Origin: Prochlorococcus sp. AG-347-J22
GTDB lineage: Bacteria > Cyanobacteriota > Cyanobacteriia > PCC-6307 > Cyanobiaceae
DNA length: 64,000 bases
Assembly: GCA_003279005.1 (NCBI GenBank)
Contig: QCBY01000003.1
Coordinates: 1-64,000 of the forward strand
Reading direction: 5' to 3'
The notes under the pieces were generated by a model that was given only the letters and a program-made list of their open reading frames with translations, was not told where the DNA came from and made no database searches. The position numbers were made by a program, and so were the translations under genes. Below are positions 1 through 8,701 of the stretch, in pieces; within the stretch, counting starts at the first letter, position 1; every line of letters begins with the position of its first letter.

Positions 1-1
1 A

Positions 2-712
2 TTTCTTGTTCAATTAGGAAGATTATTCACTAAGAAATGTATTTGCTGTTCGGACTATATTATGCAAGCTAGTCTTAAACACTTTAATCTGCCTAAAAAA
101 AACCTTTGCAGAGTCTATAATTGCTGTGACATAGAAAAGTTTAATTATTTTAAAAAACAATTTAATTTCAAACCTCATAAAATTTTAAAGTTAGGAATGG
201 TGGCAAGATTAGAGAAACATAAAGATCATGTAACTCTAATAAAATCAGTTGCTGAAATGAACAAGAATGGATTAAAAGTTATTGTAAGTATTATTGGAGA
301 TGGATCAAAAAGAAAAGAGTTAGAAAAACTCTGCATAGAGCTAGGATTAGAATCAATGATAAATTTTGTTGGAGCTAGTAGAGATATTCCTAAAATATTA
401 TCTAAATTAGATATTTTTGTTTTCTCTGCTAAAAAAGATGAGGGCTTTGGTATAGCTCTTGTTGAGGCAATGGTTGCAGGAATACCAATTTTGGCTTCAA
501 ATGTTGGTTCATGTCTTGAGATTCTAGATAATGGTAATTACGGAAAATTTTTTAAAAATGGTGATCATAAAGATTTAGCATTAAAAGTTTTAGAAATGAC
601 TCATGATCCCAAAAGTATTTATGAAAAAAGTTTAAAAGCAAGAAATTATGCTATTAGTAATTTTTCTATAGAAAAAATGGCTGATAATTATTTTGATTAT
701 TTGATGTTATGA
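2..712 (+). CDS. GT4-family glycosyltransferase, 5' partial
   Basis: The frame is open to the left edge of the window, so the start lies outside it; the ATG at 62 is probably internal because the 20 upstream codons continue the family pattern (a CCSDYI segment before the linker helix). The visible part is the C-terminal Rossmann domain of a GT-B enzyme: a GMVARLEKHKD segment opens the donor-binding domain and DEGFGIALVEAMVAGIP is the E-x7-E nucleotide-sugar motif. It should transfer a sugar from an NDP-sugar to a growing lipid-linked oligosaccharide on the cytoplasmic face. It overlaps the next gene by 4 bases (ATGA), so translation is likely coupled. Donor and acceptor cannot be read from the sequence. 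Confidence 0.85.
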   Translation, partial: FLVQLGRLFTKKCICCSDYIMQASLKHFNLPKKNLCRVYNCCDIEKFNYFKKQFNFKPHKILKLGMVARLEKHKDHVTLIKSVAEMNKNGLKVIVSIIGDGSKRKELEKLCIELGLESMINFVGASRDIPKILSKLDIFVFSAKKDEGFGIALVEAMVAGIPILASNVGSCLEILDNGNYGKFFKNGDHKDLALKVLEMTHDPKSIYEKSLKARNYAISNFSIEKMADNYFDYLML

Positions 713-1800
713 AAATAACAACTTTTCATATTTTAGACGGTATAAAAATTGGAGGGATAGAGAATCTTGCTCTTACTTTGTCTAGTGAAAATATTTCTAT
801 GGAACAAAATTATTTGATTAATTTGAATAAAAATATTAATAATTATTCTAGTTATTTTTCTAAAAAAAATAAATATAAAAATTTGAAGATAATTTCAGTT
901 GAAAGAAAAAAGGGAATTTTAATTATTCCATTGATAATAAAATTATTTTCAAAAAATAAACCCCATAAAGTGATTATTTATTTCAATAATATTACTTCTC
1001 TTTGGGTTGTTTTAGGAGCAAAACTTTCAGGAATAAATAACTTAGCTATTTGTGTTCAAAATGTAATTAAAAAATTATCTAATAAAGATTTAAAATTAAT
1101 TTTTTTAATGCGAATTTTTAATTTATTAAATGTAAAACTTGTTCCTTGTTCTGCAGCCATACGAAATTCTTTTTTGAATTTAAATAAAAAAATTAAATTT
1201 TGCGAAGTTATACCAAACTGTATAGATGTAAAAAGTTTTCAAAATGAAGTTCAGGAAAAAAGAAAATTTAGAAAAATAAATTCAACTAAAACAATTATTA
1301 TGGTAGCCAGATTAGATGAGATAAAGGATCAAGAAACTTTATTAAAAGCCTATGCAAAGATAAATAAAAAATGTAATTTAGTTTTAGTAGGAGATGGTAA
1401 TAAAAGGGGATATCTCGAAAGGATTGCATCTGAACTTGGACTTAATATAAAAAAAATATTTATAGGTTCAAAGTTAGATATTCCAGCTATGTTAGCTGAG
1501 GCAGATATTTTTGCATTTTCAACAACTTTATCAGAGGGATTCGGGATAGCTCTAATTGAAGCAATGGCAGCAAGAATGCCAATTATCGCAACTGATGTTC
1601 CGGCTTGTAGAGAAGTTTTGGATGATGGAAAAGCTGCAATTCTTATTCCAGTTGGAAGAGTCGACTTGTGGACTAATGCACTTAATCAAATAATTAGTTC
1701 TTCAACTACCCGAGATTTCTACGTTGAGAAGTCTATTCAAAACTTAAAAAATTATGATGTAAAAATTGTAAAACATAAATGGATCAATCTTTTTAAATAA
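709..1800 (+). CDS. GT4-family glycosyltransferase
   Basis: A 363-residue GT-B glycosyltransferase of near-full family length. The N-terminal half starts ILDGIKIGGIENLALTL, the typical acceptor-domain glycine turn. The C-terminal half has MVARLDEIKDQETLLKA and the E-x7-E donor motif in SEGFGIALIEAMAARMP. It closely resembles the gene before it in domain 2, so the pair may come from duplication or act on successive sugars. Start and stop overlap both neighbours (ATGA upstream, TAATG downstream), which indicates one operon. The coding sequence is very A+T-rich, with long A and T runs, more so than the core genes later in the window. Confidence 0.88.
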   Translation: MKITTFHILDGIKIGGIENLALTLSSENISMEQNYLINLNKNINNYSSYFSKKNKYKNLKIISVERKKGILIIPLIIKLFSKNKPHKVIIYFNNITSLWVVLGAKLSGINNLAICVQNVIKKLSNKDLKLIFLMRIFNLLNVKLVPCSAAIRNSFLNLNKKIKFCEVIPNCIDVKSFQNEVQEKRKFRKINSTKTIIMVARLDEIKDQETLLKAYAKINKKCNLVLVGDGNKRGYLERIASELGLNIKKIFIGSKLDIPAMLAEADIFAFSTTLSEGFGIALIEAMAARMPIIATDVPACREVLDDGKAAILIPVGRVDLWTNALNQIISSSTTRDFYVEKSIQNLKNYDVKIVKHKWINLFK

Positions 1801-2969
1801 TGAAAATAATAATAGTTTTAAGAAATATTGGTCCTTATCACAATTCTAGATTTGAATCATTAGTAAATGCAAATTTAAAAGTATATGCATTTGAGACAAG
1901 ACCTGAATCTCAAGAATATTTATGGAGTTCATCAAATAGTTGTAAATATCAAGTTATAAAATTTCCCAAATCTATTTATCCAGAAAAAGATATTTCAAAT
2001 AAAGAGATAGATAGTTTCTATAAAAAGAATATATCACTTATTAAACCAGATGCTATTGTTTCAGTTGGATGGGCAGATCGTACCTATCAAAGATTATTGA
2101 TATATGCCAATTCTAAAAAAATACCTTGTATTATTGTAAGTGATTCCATAATTAAAAAAGAAAATAATAAAAGTAGATTTTTTTTAAAAGAGATTTTAAA
2201 AAAATTTATTTTGAAAGGTTACAGTTCAGCTTTTGTAGCTGGGAAAGAGAGTAAAGAGTATTTAATAAGGCTAGGTTTTAAAGAAGAAAATATATTTTAT
2301 CCTTGGGATGTAGTTGATAATAGTTTTTTTGAAAAATTAACTTCAAAATCAAGGAAATCTAAATATAAATATTTTTTATGTGTAAGTCGTCTTTTAGAAA
2401 GAAAAAATCTTTTTAACCTTATTAAAAGTTTTTCAAATTATCAAAAAGAAGGTGGAATTTGGGGATTAAAAATTATAGGATCTGGAGATCTTTATTTAAA
2501 GTTAAAAAAATGTGCAGAAAATATAAACAATAACGAAAATATTGAAATAATAAATTGGTTACAGATTTCTGATTTAGTTGATTATTACAAAAATGCTTCA
2601 GCATTTATTCTTCCCAGCTATTTTGATAACTGGGGATTAGTAGTAAACGAAGCTATTTCTTCGGGATTACCTTGCATTGTTAGCCAAAATTGTGGATGTG
2701 CAGTAGATTTAATTAAAAATAACGAAACAGGTTTTGTATTCAATCCAAAAAAAAATTACGAATTGCAAAAATATATGAAAAAAGTTGAAAATCTTACAAA
2801 AGATGAACAATTAAAAATGATTTCACTTGCAAGAATTAATTTGAAAAATTATGATTTAGATATTTTCTCAAAGAACTTTAAAAAAGCTGTAGTTTTTTCA
2901 ATAAACAATCCGAGGAAATCACTTATTTCATCATTATTACTTAGATTAGTTTCTAATATATGTCCATAG
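1800..2969 (+). CDS. GT4-family glycosyltransferase
   Basis: 389 residues with GT-B architecture. The N-terminal region begins MKIIIVLRNIGPYHNSR; a middle segment, FVAGKESKEYLIRLG, corresponds to the inter-domain region of GT4 enzymes that probe for a second nucleotide-sugar site. The donor domain has FLCVSRLLERKNL followed by DNWGLVVNEAISSGLP, an E-x7-E variant with Asn in place of the usual Glu at the first position. The start shares a base with the preceding stop and the 3' end overlaps the next gene by 10 bases. Specificity unknown; role in surface polysaccharide assembly is inferred from context. Confidence 0.83.
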   Translation: MKIIIVLRNIGPYHNSRFESLVNANLKVYAFETRPESQEYLWSSSNSCKYQVIKFPKSIYPEKDISNKEIDSFYKKNISLIKPDAIVSVGWADRTYQRLLIYANSKKIPCIIVSDSIIKKENNKSRFFLKEILKKFILKGYSSAFVAGKESKEYLIRLGFKEENIFYPWDVVDNSFFEKLTSKSRKSKYKYFLCVSRLLERKNLFNLIKSFSNYQKEGGIWGLKIIGSGDLYLKLKKCAENINNNENIEIINWLQISDLVDYYKNASAFILPSYFDNWGLVVNEAISSGLPCIVSQNCGCAVDLIKNNETGFVFNPKKNYELQKYMKKVENLTKDEQLKMISLARINLKNYDLDIFSKNFKKAVVFSINNPRKSLISSLLLRLVSNICP

Positions 2970-4333
2970 ATTTTCTTTTTAATTTAAACCTTTCAGAACT
3001 TTCTTATTTCACAATCCTTTTAATAATATCTGTATGGGGTTTAGTAAATAATTATAGAAGTAAAAATTGGTTTAATTTTTTTAAGCCAACTACATTATTC
3101 GGAGCACTAATAATCTTTTATTGTTTGTTAGGTCCAATAATCTCATCTGGTCAATCAGATGGATCAATTATTTATAGAGCAGTCGAACATAGGGATTTTT
3201 ATGAAATTGGTTTGTTAGGAGCCCTTCTAACATATTTATCTTTTCAACTTGGTTTCAATTTTAAAAATAAATATTTAAAGATAAAAAAATTTGGTATGAA
3301 TAAATTAACAGATTATCGACTTACAACCAAGGATTATTTATTCATTCACAAATGGGGAGAAAGAATAATCTTATTTGCTCTATTCTGGCAATTTATTAAT
3401 TATGGAACAAGCTTACTTTCTAGAATAATTAGTCAATATACATCGTTAGATATTTCAGGAAGTATGGGATATCAAGGATTTGCTTCTAGTTGGATTGCCG
3501 CAACAAATAATTTCTTGATATTTGGTTTAGTTTTATTATTTATATGCTTATTAAACGGTATAAAAGAAAGAACCAAATTTATTTTTTACTTTCTAATAAC
3601 AGTTGGACTATATCTAAACTTAGGTTTCAGATATAGATTTTTAATATTATTTTTACCTTTGGCATTAATTTATTTCTTTTATAAAAAAATAAAACCTAGT
3701 GTAAGTTTATTGTTAAGTTTAATTTTATCGACGATGTTTCTTTTTGGATTTATCCAAAATGCGAGAATTTATAGTGATGGTTTGTATTTTGATCAATTTG
3801 CGAAGCAAAAATCATTAACAGATGATTCATTTGTGGAATTTTTATTAAAGGAAGCAACCTTTGACACTAATGTTTTTCATACATCTGCTGGGATTATATA
3901 TAAAATTCCTAAAGAATCTAATTATCCTGGATTAAAACCTATTTTAAATACCATAACATTACCCATACCAAGATTTTTATGGAAAAATAAACCAAGTGGA
4001 GAATATGCACAAAATGCTTATGTTTTAATTTATGATGGATATCTTTGGGAGGTTGGTTCGGCTCATCTTGGTTTCGCAGAATATTATTTAATAGGTGGAT
4101 GGACTGCTTTAATTGCGATTAACTTTTTTATTGGACTTTTTTTTAATAAATTATGGTATGAGTTTTTATTAAATTTTAATGATCCAATAGCTCAAATTAA
4201 ATATAGTTTATATTTTAGTTTTTTGTTTATAGTTTTTACAAGGGGATATTTACTTCAAACAACTCTCTTATATTTTACAATTTTTATACCTTTTCATTTT
4301 TTCGCGAATAAATGGAATAAAAGATATAGATAA
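2960..4333 (+). CDS. Wzy-like O-antigen/oligosaccharide polymerase, polytopic membrane protein
   Basis: 457 residues with about ten to twelve hydrophobic helices and a long extracytoplasmic segment around residues 270-360 that carries charged and Tyr-rich sequence. Such an arrangement, inside a run of glycosyltransferases, is typical of Wzy-type polymerases, which link undecaprenyl-PP repeat units in the periplasm. Family sequence conservation is poor, so the call rests on topology and neighbourhood rather than on motifs. Overlaps its upstream neighbour by 10 bases and shares one base with its downstream neighbour. A Wzx flippase is not seen in the window. It could instead be another membrane glycan enzyme. 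Confidence 0.6.
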   Translation: MSIDFLFNLNLSELSYFTILLIISVWGLVNNYRSKNWFNFFKPTTLFGALIIFYCLLGPIISSGQSDGSIIYRAVEHRDFYEIGLLGALLTYLSFQLGFNFKNKYLKIKKFGMNKLTDYRLTTKDYLFIHKWGERIILFALFWQFINYGTSLLSRIISQYTSLDISGSMGYQGFASSWIAATNNFLIFGLVLLFICLLNGIKERTKFIFYFLITVGLYLNLGFRYRFLILFLPLALIYFFYKKIKPSVSLLLSLILSTMFLFGFIQNARIYSDGLYFDQFAKQKSLTDDSFVEFLLKEATFDTNVFHTSAGIIYKIPKESNYPGLKPILNTITLPIPRFLWKNKPSGEYAQNAYVLIYDGYLWEVGSAHLGFAEYYLIGGWTALIAINFFIGLFFNKLWYEFLLNFNDPIAQIKYSLYFSFLFIVFTRGYLLQTTLLYFTIFIPFHFFANKWNKRYR

Positions 4334-5409
4334 TGAAAGTTTTACACATATCTTATTCTTATGACTTTAAGGATGGTGGCATAACTACTGTTGTTGAACA
4401 ATTAATAAGAGAACAGAAAAAAACTAAAATAAAAGTTGAATGGTTAGCAAGTAATCTTTTTGAAAATCCTTTTAAACGTAGAAAATTAATTAAAGAAATT
4501 TTGAAAATTAAGCCAACGATTGTTCATTTACACGGTCTTTGGAGAGTTCATACAAGAATCACTAACTATTTATTAAAAGCAAACATCCCATATGTTATTA
4601 CTCCTCATGGAATGTTGGATAGATGGGCTTTAAATCAATCACAAGTAAAAAAAATTATATCTTGGTATTTATGGGAAAAAAAAGCATTGCATAATAGCTC
4701 TTTTATTCAAGTACTTTCTTCTGGTGAACTGGAAGCTATAAAAAAAATAAATTCTGACTGGAAATATCATCTAATTTCAAATGGAATAGTTATGCCAGAA
4801 AAGAAAGACTTAAAGTTAAATCAATATCCAAAATCTTGGGAAAATAAAATTCCAAGAAATTCAAATGTTTTGCTTTTTTTAGGTAGATTCCATAAGAAAA
4901 AAGGGATTAATGAATTAATCAAGGCATGGAATGTTGTATCACAATATTCCTATAGTAAAAATTGGTGGCTGTGTTTTGTTGGTTCTGGAAATTTAAAGAT
5001 TCTTAAAAATTTTGATGGTCCCTCAGAAAATAAAAGAATTCTTGTTTCAAAGCCAGTTTTTGATTTAGAAAAAGAGAAAGTATTTCGAAATTCATCTGCT
5101 TTCATTCTCAGCTCTTTTTCAGAGGGATTACCGATGGCTGCTTTGGAGGCGATGTCATATGGTATCCCATGTTTAATAAGTGAAAACTGTAATCTTCTTG
5201 AAACTATAAACATTGGTGCTGCAATAAAAACAAATCCATCAGTAAATGAAATAATCAAATCTTTGAAATATTTAATTAAAATGACTGATAATGATAAAAA
5301 AAAGATTTCTAAACTTGCTTATAATTATGTTTCTCTTAATCATAATTGGTTTAAATTAACATCCCAATTAAATGATTTATATAGATCAGTTTGTGAAGAT
5401 ATTTTATGA
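4333..5409 (+). CDS. GT4-family glycosyltransferase
   Basis: 358 residues, GT-B fold. The N-terminal domain has HISYSYDFKDGGITTVVEQL and the sequence HLHGLW followed by TPHGMLDRWAL, a signature of a GT4 subfamily common in capsule and O-antigen loci. The donor domain has LFLGRFHKKKGINELI and FSEGLPMAALEAMSYGIP, an E-x7-E motif. It begins in the stop codon of the Wzy-like gene, so both are probably co-translated. After it there is a 65-base gap before the acetyltransferase, the longest gap in this operon. Donor sugar unknown. Confidence 0.87.
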   Translation: MKVLHISYSYDFKDGGITTVVEQLIREQKKTKIKVEWLASNLFENPFKRRKLIKEILKIKPTIVHLHGLWRVHTRITNYLLKANIPYVITPHGMLDRWALNQSQVKKIISWYLWEKKALHNSSFIQVLSSGELEAIKKINSDWKYHLISNGIVMPEKKDLKLNQYPKSWENKIPRNSNVLLFLGRFHKKKGINELIKAWNVVSQYSYSKNWWLCFVGSGNLKILKNFDGPSENKRILVSKPVFDLEKEKVFRNSSAFILSSFSEGLPMAALEAMSYGIPCLISENCNLLETINIGAAIKTNPSVNEIIKSLKYLIKMTDNDKKKISKLAYNYVSLNHNWFKLTSQLNDLYRSVCEDIL

Positions 5410-5474
5410 AAAATTTATGTATTATCAATATTCAAAGAGGTTTAATATAAATTAAAATAAAGAAAATATTAATA

Positions 5475-6026
5475 ATGAGACTTCAAAAATTAAATTTATA
5501 TGTAAAGAAAAAAAATGGAATTTCAAAAAAATTAGTAAAGTTAATTTGGGATTTTTTCGGGAAACCTTTTTTTTCTAGCTATCTTCCTGGAACATATTGG
5601 CGAAAGTTAATTTTAAGAATTTTCGGAGCTAAAATTGGTAAAGGAGGCAAAATAAAAACCAATATTAAAATTTCCGAACCATGGCATTTATCAATAGGAG
5701 ATCATTGTTGGATTGGAGAAAATGTATGGATAGATAATTTAGCTTTAGTCAAAATTGGAAATAGAGTTTGTATTTCTCAAGGAGTATATTTATGTACTGG
5801 AAACCATAATTTTAAAAAAGATTTATTTGATTTAATTTTAGAAAAAATTGTTATTGAAGATGATTGTTGGATAGCTGCAAAGTCAATCGTTGCACCTGGA
5901 TCCATATTAAAAAGAGGTTCTGTATCTTTTTTAGGTTCAGTAGTCTCAGGTATACTTAAAGAAGATGGGCTTTACAAAGGCAATCCAGCTAAGCTTTTAA
6001 AAATAAAAAATGATAACCTCAATTAA
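5475..6026 (+). CDS. WcaF-like hexapeptide-repeat acetyltransferase
   Basis: 183 residues. Residues about 60-165 show left-handed beta-helix hexapeptide repeats (IGDHCWIGENVWIDN, IGNRVCISQGVYLCTGNH, IEDDCWIAAKSIVAPGS), ending in GNPAKLLK, which is the usual C-terminus of the NodL/WcaF/Maa family. The N-terminal GTYWRKLILRIFGAKIG is typical of the colanic-acid acetyltransferase WcaF branch. His in the TGNHNF segment is the likely catalytic base. It should O-acetylate a sugar of the surface polymer using acetyl-CoA. Its 3' end overlaps the next gene by 17 bases. Confidence 0.86.
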   Translation: MRLQKLNLYVKKKNGISKKLVKLIWDFFGKPFFSSYLPGTYWRKLILRIFGAKIGKGGKIKTNIKISEPWHLSIGDHCWIGENVWIDNLALVKIGNRVCISQGVYLCTGNHNFKKDLFDLILEKIVIEDDCWIAAKSIVAPGSILKRGSVSFLGSVVSGILKEDGLYKGNPAKLLKIKNDNLN

Positions 6027-6810
6027 AATAATTGTCCCCACTTTAAATACATATTTAATTCTACCTAAGTTAATAAATTCATTAAAGGTTCAAACCTGGA
6101 AAGATTGGAATTTATTATTTGTTGATGGAGATTCAGATAAAAAACATACTAATTGGATTCAGTCTAAATGTTTATCTGACTCTCGATTAAATGTGATAAA
6201 ACAGGAGGAAAACTTTAGAGGAATATATGGGGCGATGAATCAGGGTTTTAAAACAATAGAAGACAATGAATTGGTACTTTTTTGGGGCTCAGACGATTGG
6301 GCTATATCTCCTTGTGTATTCGAAGATATAATTTTAAAAGTAAATGCCTACAAAAAGAAATATGATCTTATTGTTTGCAGAGGAAAATATATAGACTATA
6401 AATCAAAAAAAATAACAAGAAAAGCAAATTTTTTTAAAAATAAATTTTTAATTTCTCTTAATGGGGAAATGTTTAAGAAAAGTCTTTTTCTAGGAATGAC
6501 TCCGCCACATCAAGCTACATTTTTTAATAAAAATTCCTTTGATAAGTTGTCAAGCTTTTCGGAAAATTTCAAACTTGCTTCAGATTTGGATTATTTTCTT
6601 AAGTTTAGCTGCATTGATAACATATCAGTGTTAGTTCTTGATAATGAATTAGTTAATATGTCTAATAATGGTGTAAGTTCTAAAAAAAACTTTTTAAGGT
6701 TTAAAGAAGTATTGTATTCCTATAAAAATATATTTGGGATATTTTTTTTTGTACCCTATACTTTAAGATATATCAGAAAAATCACAATAAAATTATTTAA
6801 TATAGGATGA
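6010..6810 (+). CDS. GT2-family glycosyltransferase
   Basis: 266 residues with a GT-A fold: KIIVPTLNTYLILPKLINSL at the N-terminus, LFVDGDSDKKH as the nucleotide-binding strand, GIYGAMNQGF as the conserved mid-domain motif, and WGSDDW at about residue 95 as the metal-binding DxD equivalent. This is the WcaA-like branch often found beside WcaF-like acetyltransferases. It starts inside the 3' end of the acetyltransferase gene and overlaps the following SDR gene by 4 bases, so all three probably share one transcript. Sugar specificity cannot be told. Confidence 0.87.
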   Translation: MITSIKIIVPTLNTYLILPKLINSLKVQTWKDWNLLFVDGDSDKKHTNWIQSKCLSDSRLNVIKQEENFRGIYGAMNQGFKTIEDNELVLFWGSDDWAISPCVFEDIILKVNAYKKKYDLIVCRGKYIDYKSKKITRKANFFKNKFLISLNGEMFKKSLFLGMTPPHQATFFNKNSFDKLSSFSENFKLASDLDYFLKFSCIDNISVLVLDNELVNMSNNGVSSKKNFLRFKEVLYSYKNIFGIFFFVPYTLRYIRKITIKLFNIG

Positions 6811-7697
6811 ATATTTATCTATTTGGTAAAACCTCCCTATCTGGTGAAGTCTTTTATAAATATTTTAATTTAAAACAAAAAAAATATAAAATTTATTCTT
6901 TTTCTAGGGACGAAAAAAAAGGTTACAAAATTGATTTAAGCAATCCCAATTCTTTCTCTGTGATAAATAATGAGGAATTTATAATAATAAGTTTTGCGCC
7001 TATTTGGTACTTGGCTGATTTTTTAAATTATTTTTTTTATCAAGATAATTCTTGTTTAAAAAACCTAAGGGGAATTGTTGCTTGTTCCTCAACCTCAGCA
7101 ATAACTAAGAGATTCGAGTTTAATAGTTTTGATAAGAATTTGGCAAAAAAGTTATTATTATCTGAAAAAATTATAATGTCAATCACTGAAAAACTTAATA
7201 TTAATTGCCAGATAATTAGACCAACTATGATTTATGGTTCTTTTAAAGAGATGCAGGATAATAATATTTCAAGAATTTTATACTTTATGCGCCATTTAAA
7301 AATTGTTTTACTTCCATCTAATTCAGGTTTTAGACAACCTATTCATGCATATCAATTAGCAGAAGTAGTTTATTTTTTAATGATGAAATCAATTAAAGCA
7401 AATACTAAAGTTAATAATAATTTAATTAATTTAGGAGGAGATGTTATTTTAAATTATCATGAAATTATAAAATCATTAAAGAACTCAGTTGGTAAAGATG
7501 ATAATGCAAGAAAATGTCTAATAATAAAAATCCCAAATAGATTTTTCTTAACTTTAATACTTCCAGTTATGATTATTTCTCCGAAATCTTTCGCAGCATT
7601 ATCTAGAATATGTTCCAATTTATCTGGTTTCGAGAAAGCATCCAAAATTACTGGAAATAAACCTAGAAGTTTCCCTTTTTTAAAAGATTTCAACTAA
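6807..7697 (+). CDS. NAD(P)-dependent nucleotide-sugar SDR (WbpV/WbpK-like position)
   Basis: 296 residues, extended SDR fold. The N-terminal glycine motif is degenerate (LFGKTSLSG), and the usual Tyr-x3-Lys catalytic pair is not visible where expected; a SFDKNLAKKLLLSE segment sits there before IIRPTMIYG. The order SDR, WbpL-type transferase, WbpM-type dehydratase matches Pseudomonas aeruginosa O-antigen loci (wbpV or wbpK, wbpL, wbpM), where this SDR reduces the 4-keto sugar to UDP-QuiNAc or UDP-FucNAc. That role is inferred from gene order and family. Separated by only 2 bases from the next gene. Confidence 0.75.
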   Translation: MNIYLFGKTSLSGEVFYKYFNLKQKKYKIYSFSRDEKKGYKIDLSNPNSFSVINNEEFIIISFAPIWYLADFLNYFFYQDNSCLKNLRGIVACSSTSAITKRFEFNSFDKNLAKKLLLSEKIIMSITEKLNINCQIIRPTMIYGSFKEMQDNNISRILYFMRHLKIVLLPSNSGFRQPIHAYQLAEVVYFLMMKSIKANTKVNNNLINLGGDVILNYHEIIKSLKNSVGKDDNARKCLIIKIPNRFFLTLILPVMIISPKSFAALSRICSNLSGFEKASKITGNKPRSFPFLKDFN

Positions 7698-7699
7698 GT

Positions 7700-8686
7700 A
7701 TGATAAATATTATATATTTCGGTTATTTTTTTTTAGGTGCAACTTCTTCTTTAGTAATTTTAAAAAAGGGAAATAAATTTTTTGAAAAATATTTTCTAGA
7801 TAATCCTAATCAAAGAAGCTTACATATTCAGCCTGTGCCTAGTGCTGGAGGTCTATCTTTTATCATCCCTCTGATAATTTTTGATTTAATTTCATCTTAC
7901 TTTAATAATTTTGAGGGTGGCATTTCATTATCTTTATTATGCATACCTTTAATTTTTATAAGTTTTCTGGATGATTTAATAAAGGTAACTCCAATATATA
8001 GATATATTTTTCAATTATTGACTTCTTTTCTTATTTTAGGATTTAGTAATATCAATTTGTTTTTATGGAGTCCAATAATAGATATTATAATTTTCATTTT
8101 TTTAGTTATTTGTATTACCGCATCTATTAATTTTACAAATTTTATGGATGGGTCAGATGGATTGGTAACTGGAAGTATGATTGTTTACTTTATTATTATT
8201 AATTACAAATTAAATTCGGAGATATCCTTAATCATCCTTTTAGGCTCTTTAGCAACCTTTCTTTATTGGAATTGGAATCCGGCTAAAATTTTTATGGGAG
8301 ATATAGGAAGTACTTTCTTAGGTGTATATTTTATTGCAAACATACTACAATTTAATGATATTGATGAGATTTTAGGATTATTATTAACTGCGACCCCAAT
8401 TTATGGAGATGCTTTAGTTACTTTATTTAGGCGTTTTTTTAAAGGCTACAACATATTTAAAGCTCATAGACAGCATCTTTATCAAAGATTGTATCTTGGG
8501 AAATTATCAAAAAAACAAGTCGCTTTAATATATATTTTCCTTAGTTTAGTGATAGGAATTGTTTACATAAAATTAAGTATTTTTTACGAAATAGGAACTA
8601 TCTTTGCTTCTTTCTTTATAATGTATTTAATAGAAACAAAATATGCCGTGTCTTTTGAGGAAGCGATCAATAATAAATTAATTTGA
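7700..8686 (+). CDS. WecA/WbpL-type undecaprenyl-phosphate sugar-1-phosphate transferase
   Basis: 328 residues, about ten membrane helices, MraY/WecA superfamily. Visible motifs are the Asp pair in FLDDLIK (residues 89-95), NFMDGSDGL (147-155), MGDIGST (199-205) and a basic cytoplasmic loop AHRQHLYQRLY. It should start each lipid-linked repeat unit by placing a HexNAc-1-phosphate on undecaprenyl phosphate. It sits between an SDR and a WbpM-like dehydratase, and so probably uses the UDP-6-deoxy-HexNAc they make. The start is 2 bases after the SDR stop. Confidence 0.9.
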   Translation: MINIIYFGYFFLGATSSLVILKKGNKFFEKYFLDNPNQRSLHIQPVPSAGGLSFIIPLIIFDLISSYFNNFEGGISLSLLCIPLIFISFLDDLIKVTPIYRYIFQLLTSFLILGFSNINLFLWSPIIDIIIFIFLVICITASINFTNFMDGSDGLVTGSMIVYFIIINYKLNSEISLIILLGSLATFLYWNWNPAKIFMGDIGSTFLGVYFIANILQFNDIDEILGLLLTATPIYGDALVTLFRRFFKGYNIFKAHRQHLYQRLYLGKLSKKQVALIYIFLSLVIGIVYIKLSIFYEIGTIFASFFIMYLIETKYAVSFEEAINNKLI

Positions 8687-8701
8687 AATTTTTATTTTGC
8701 A

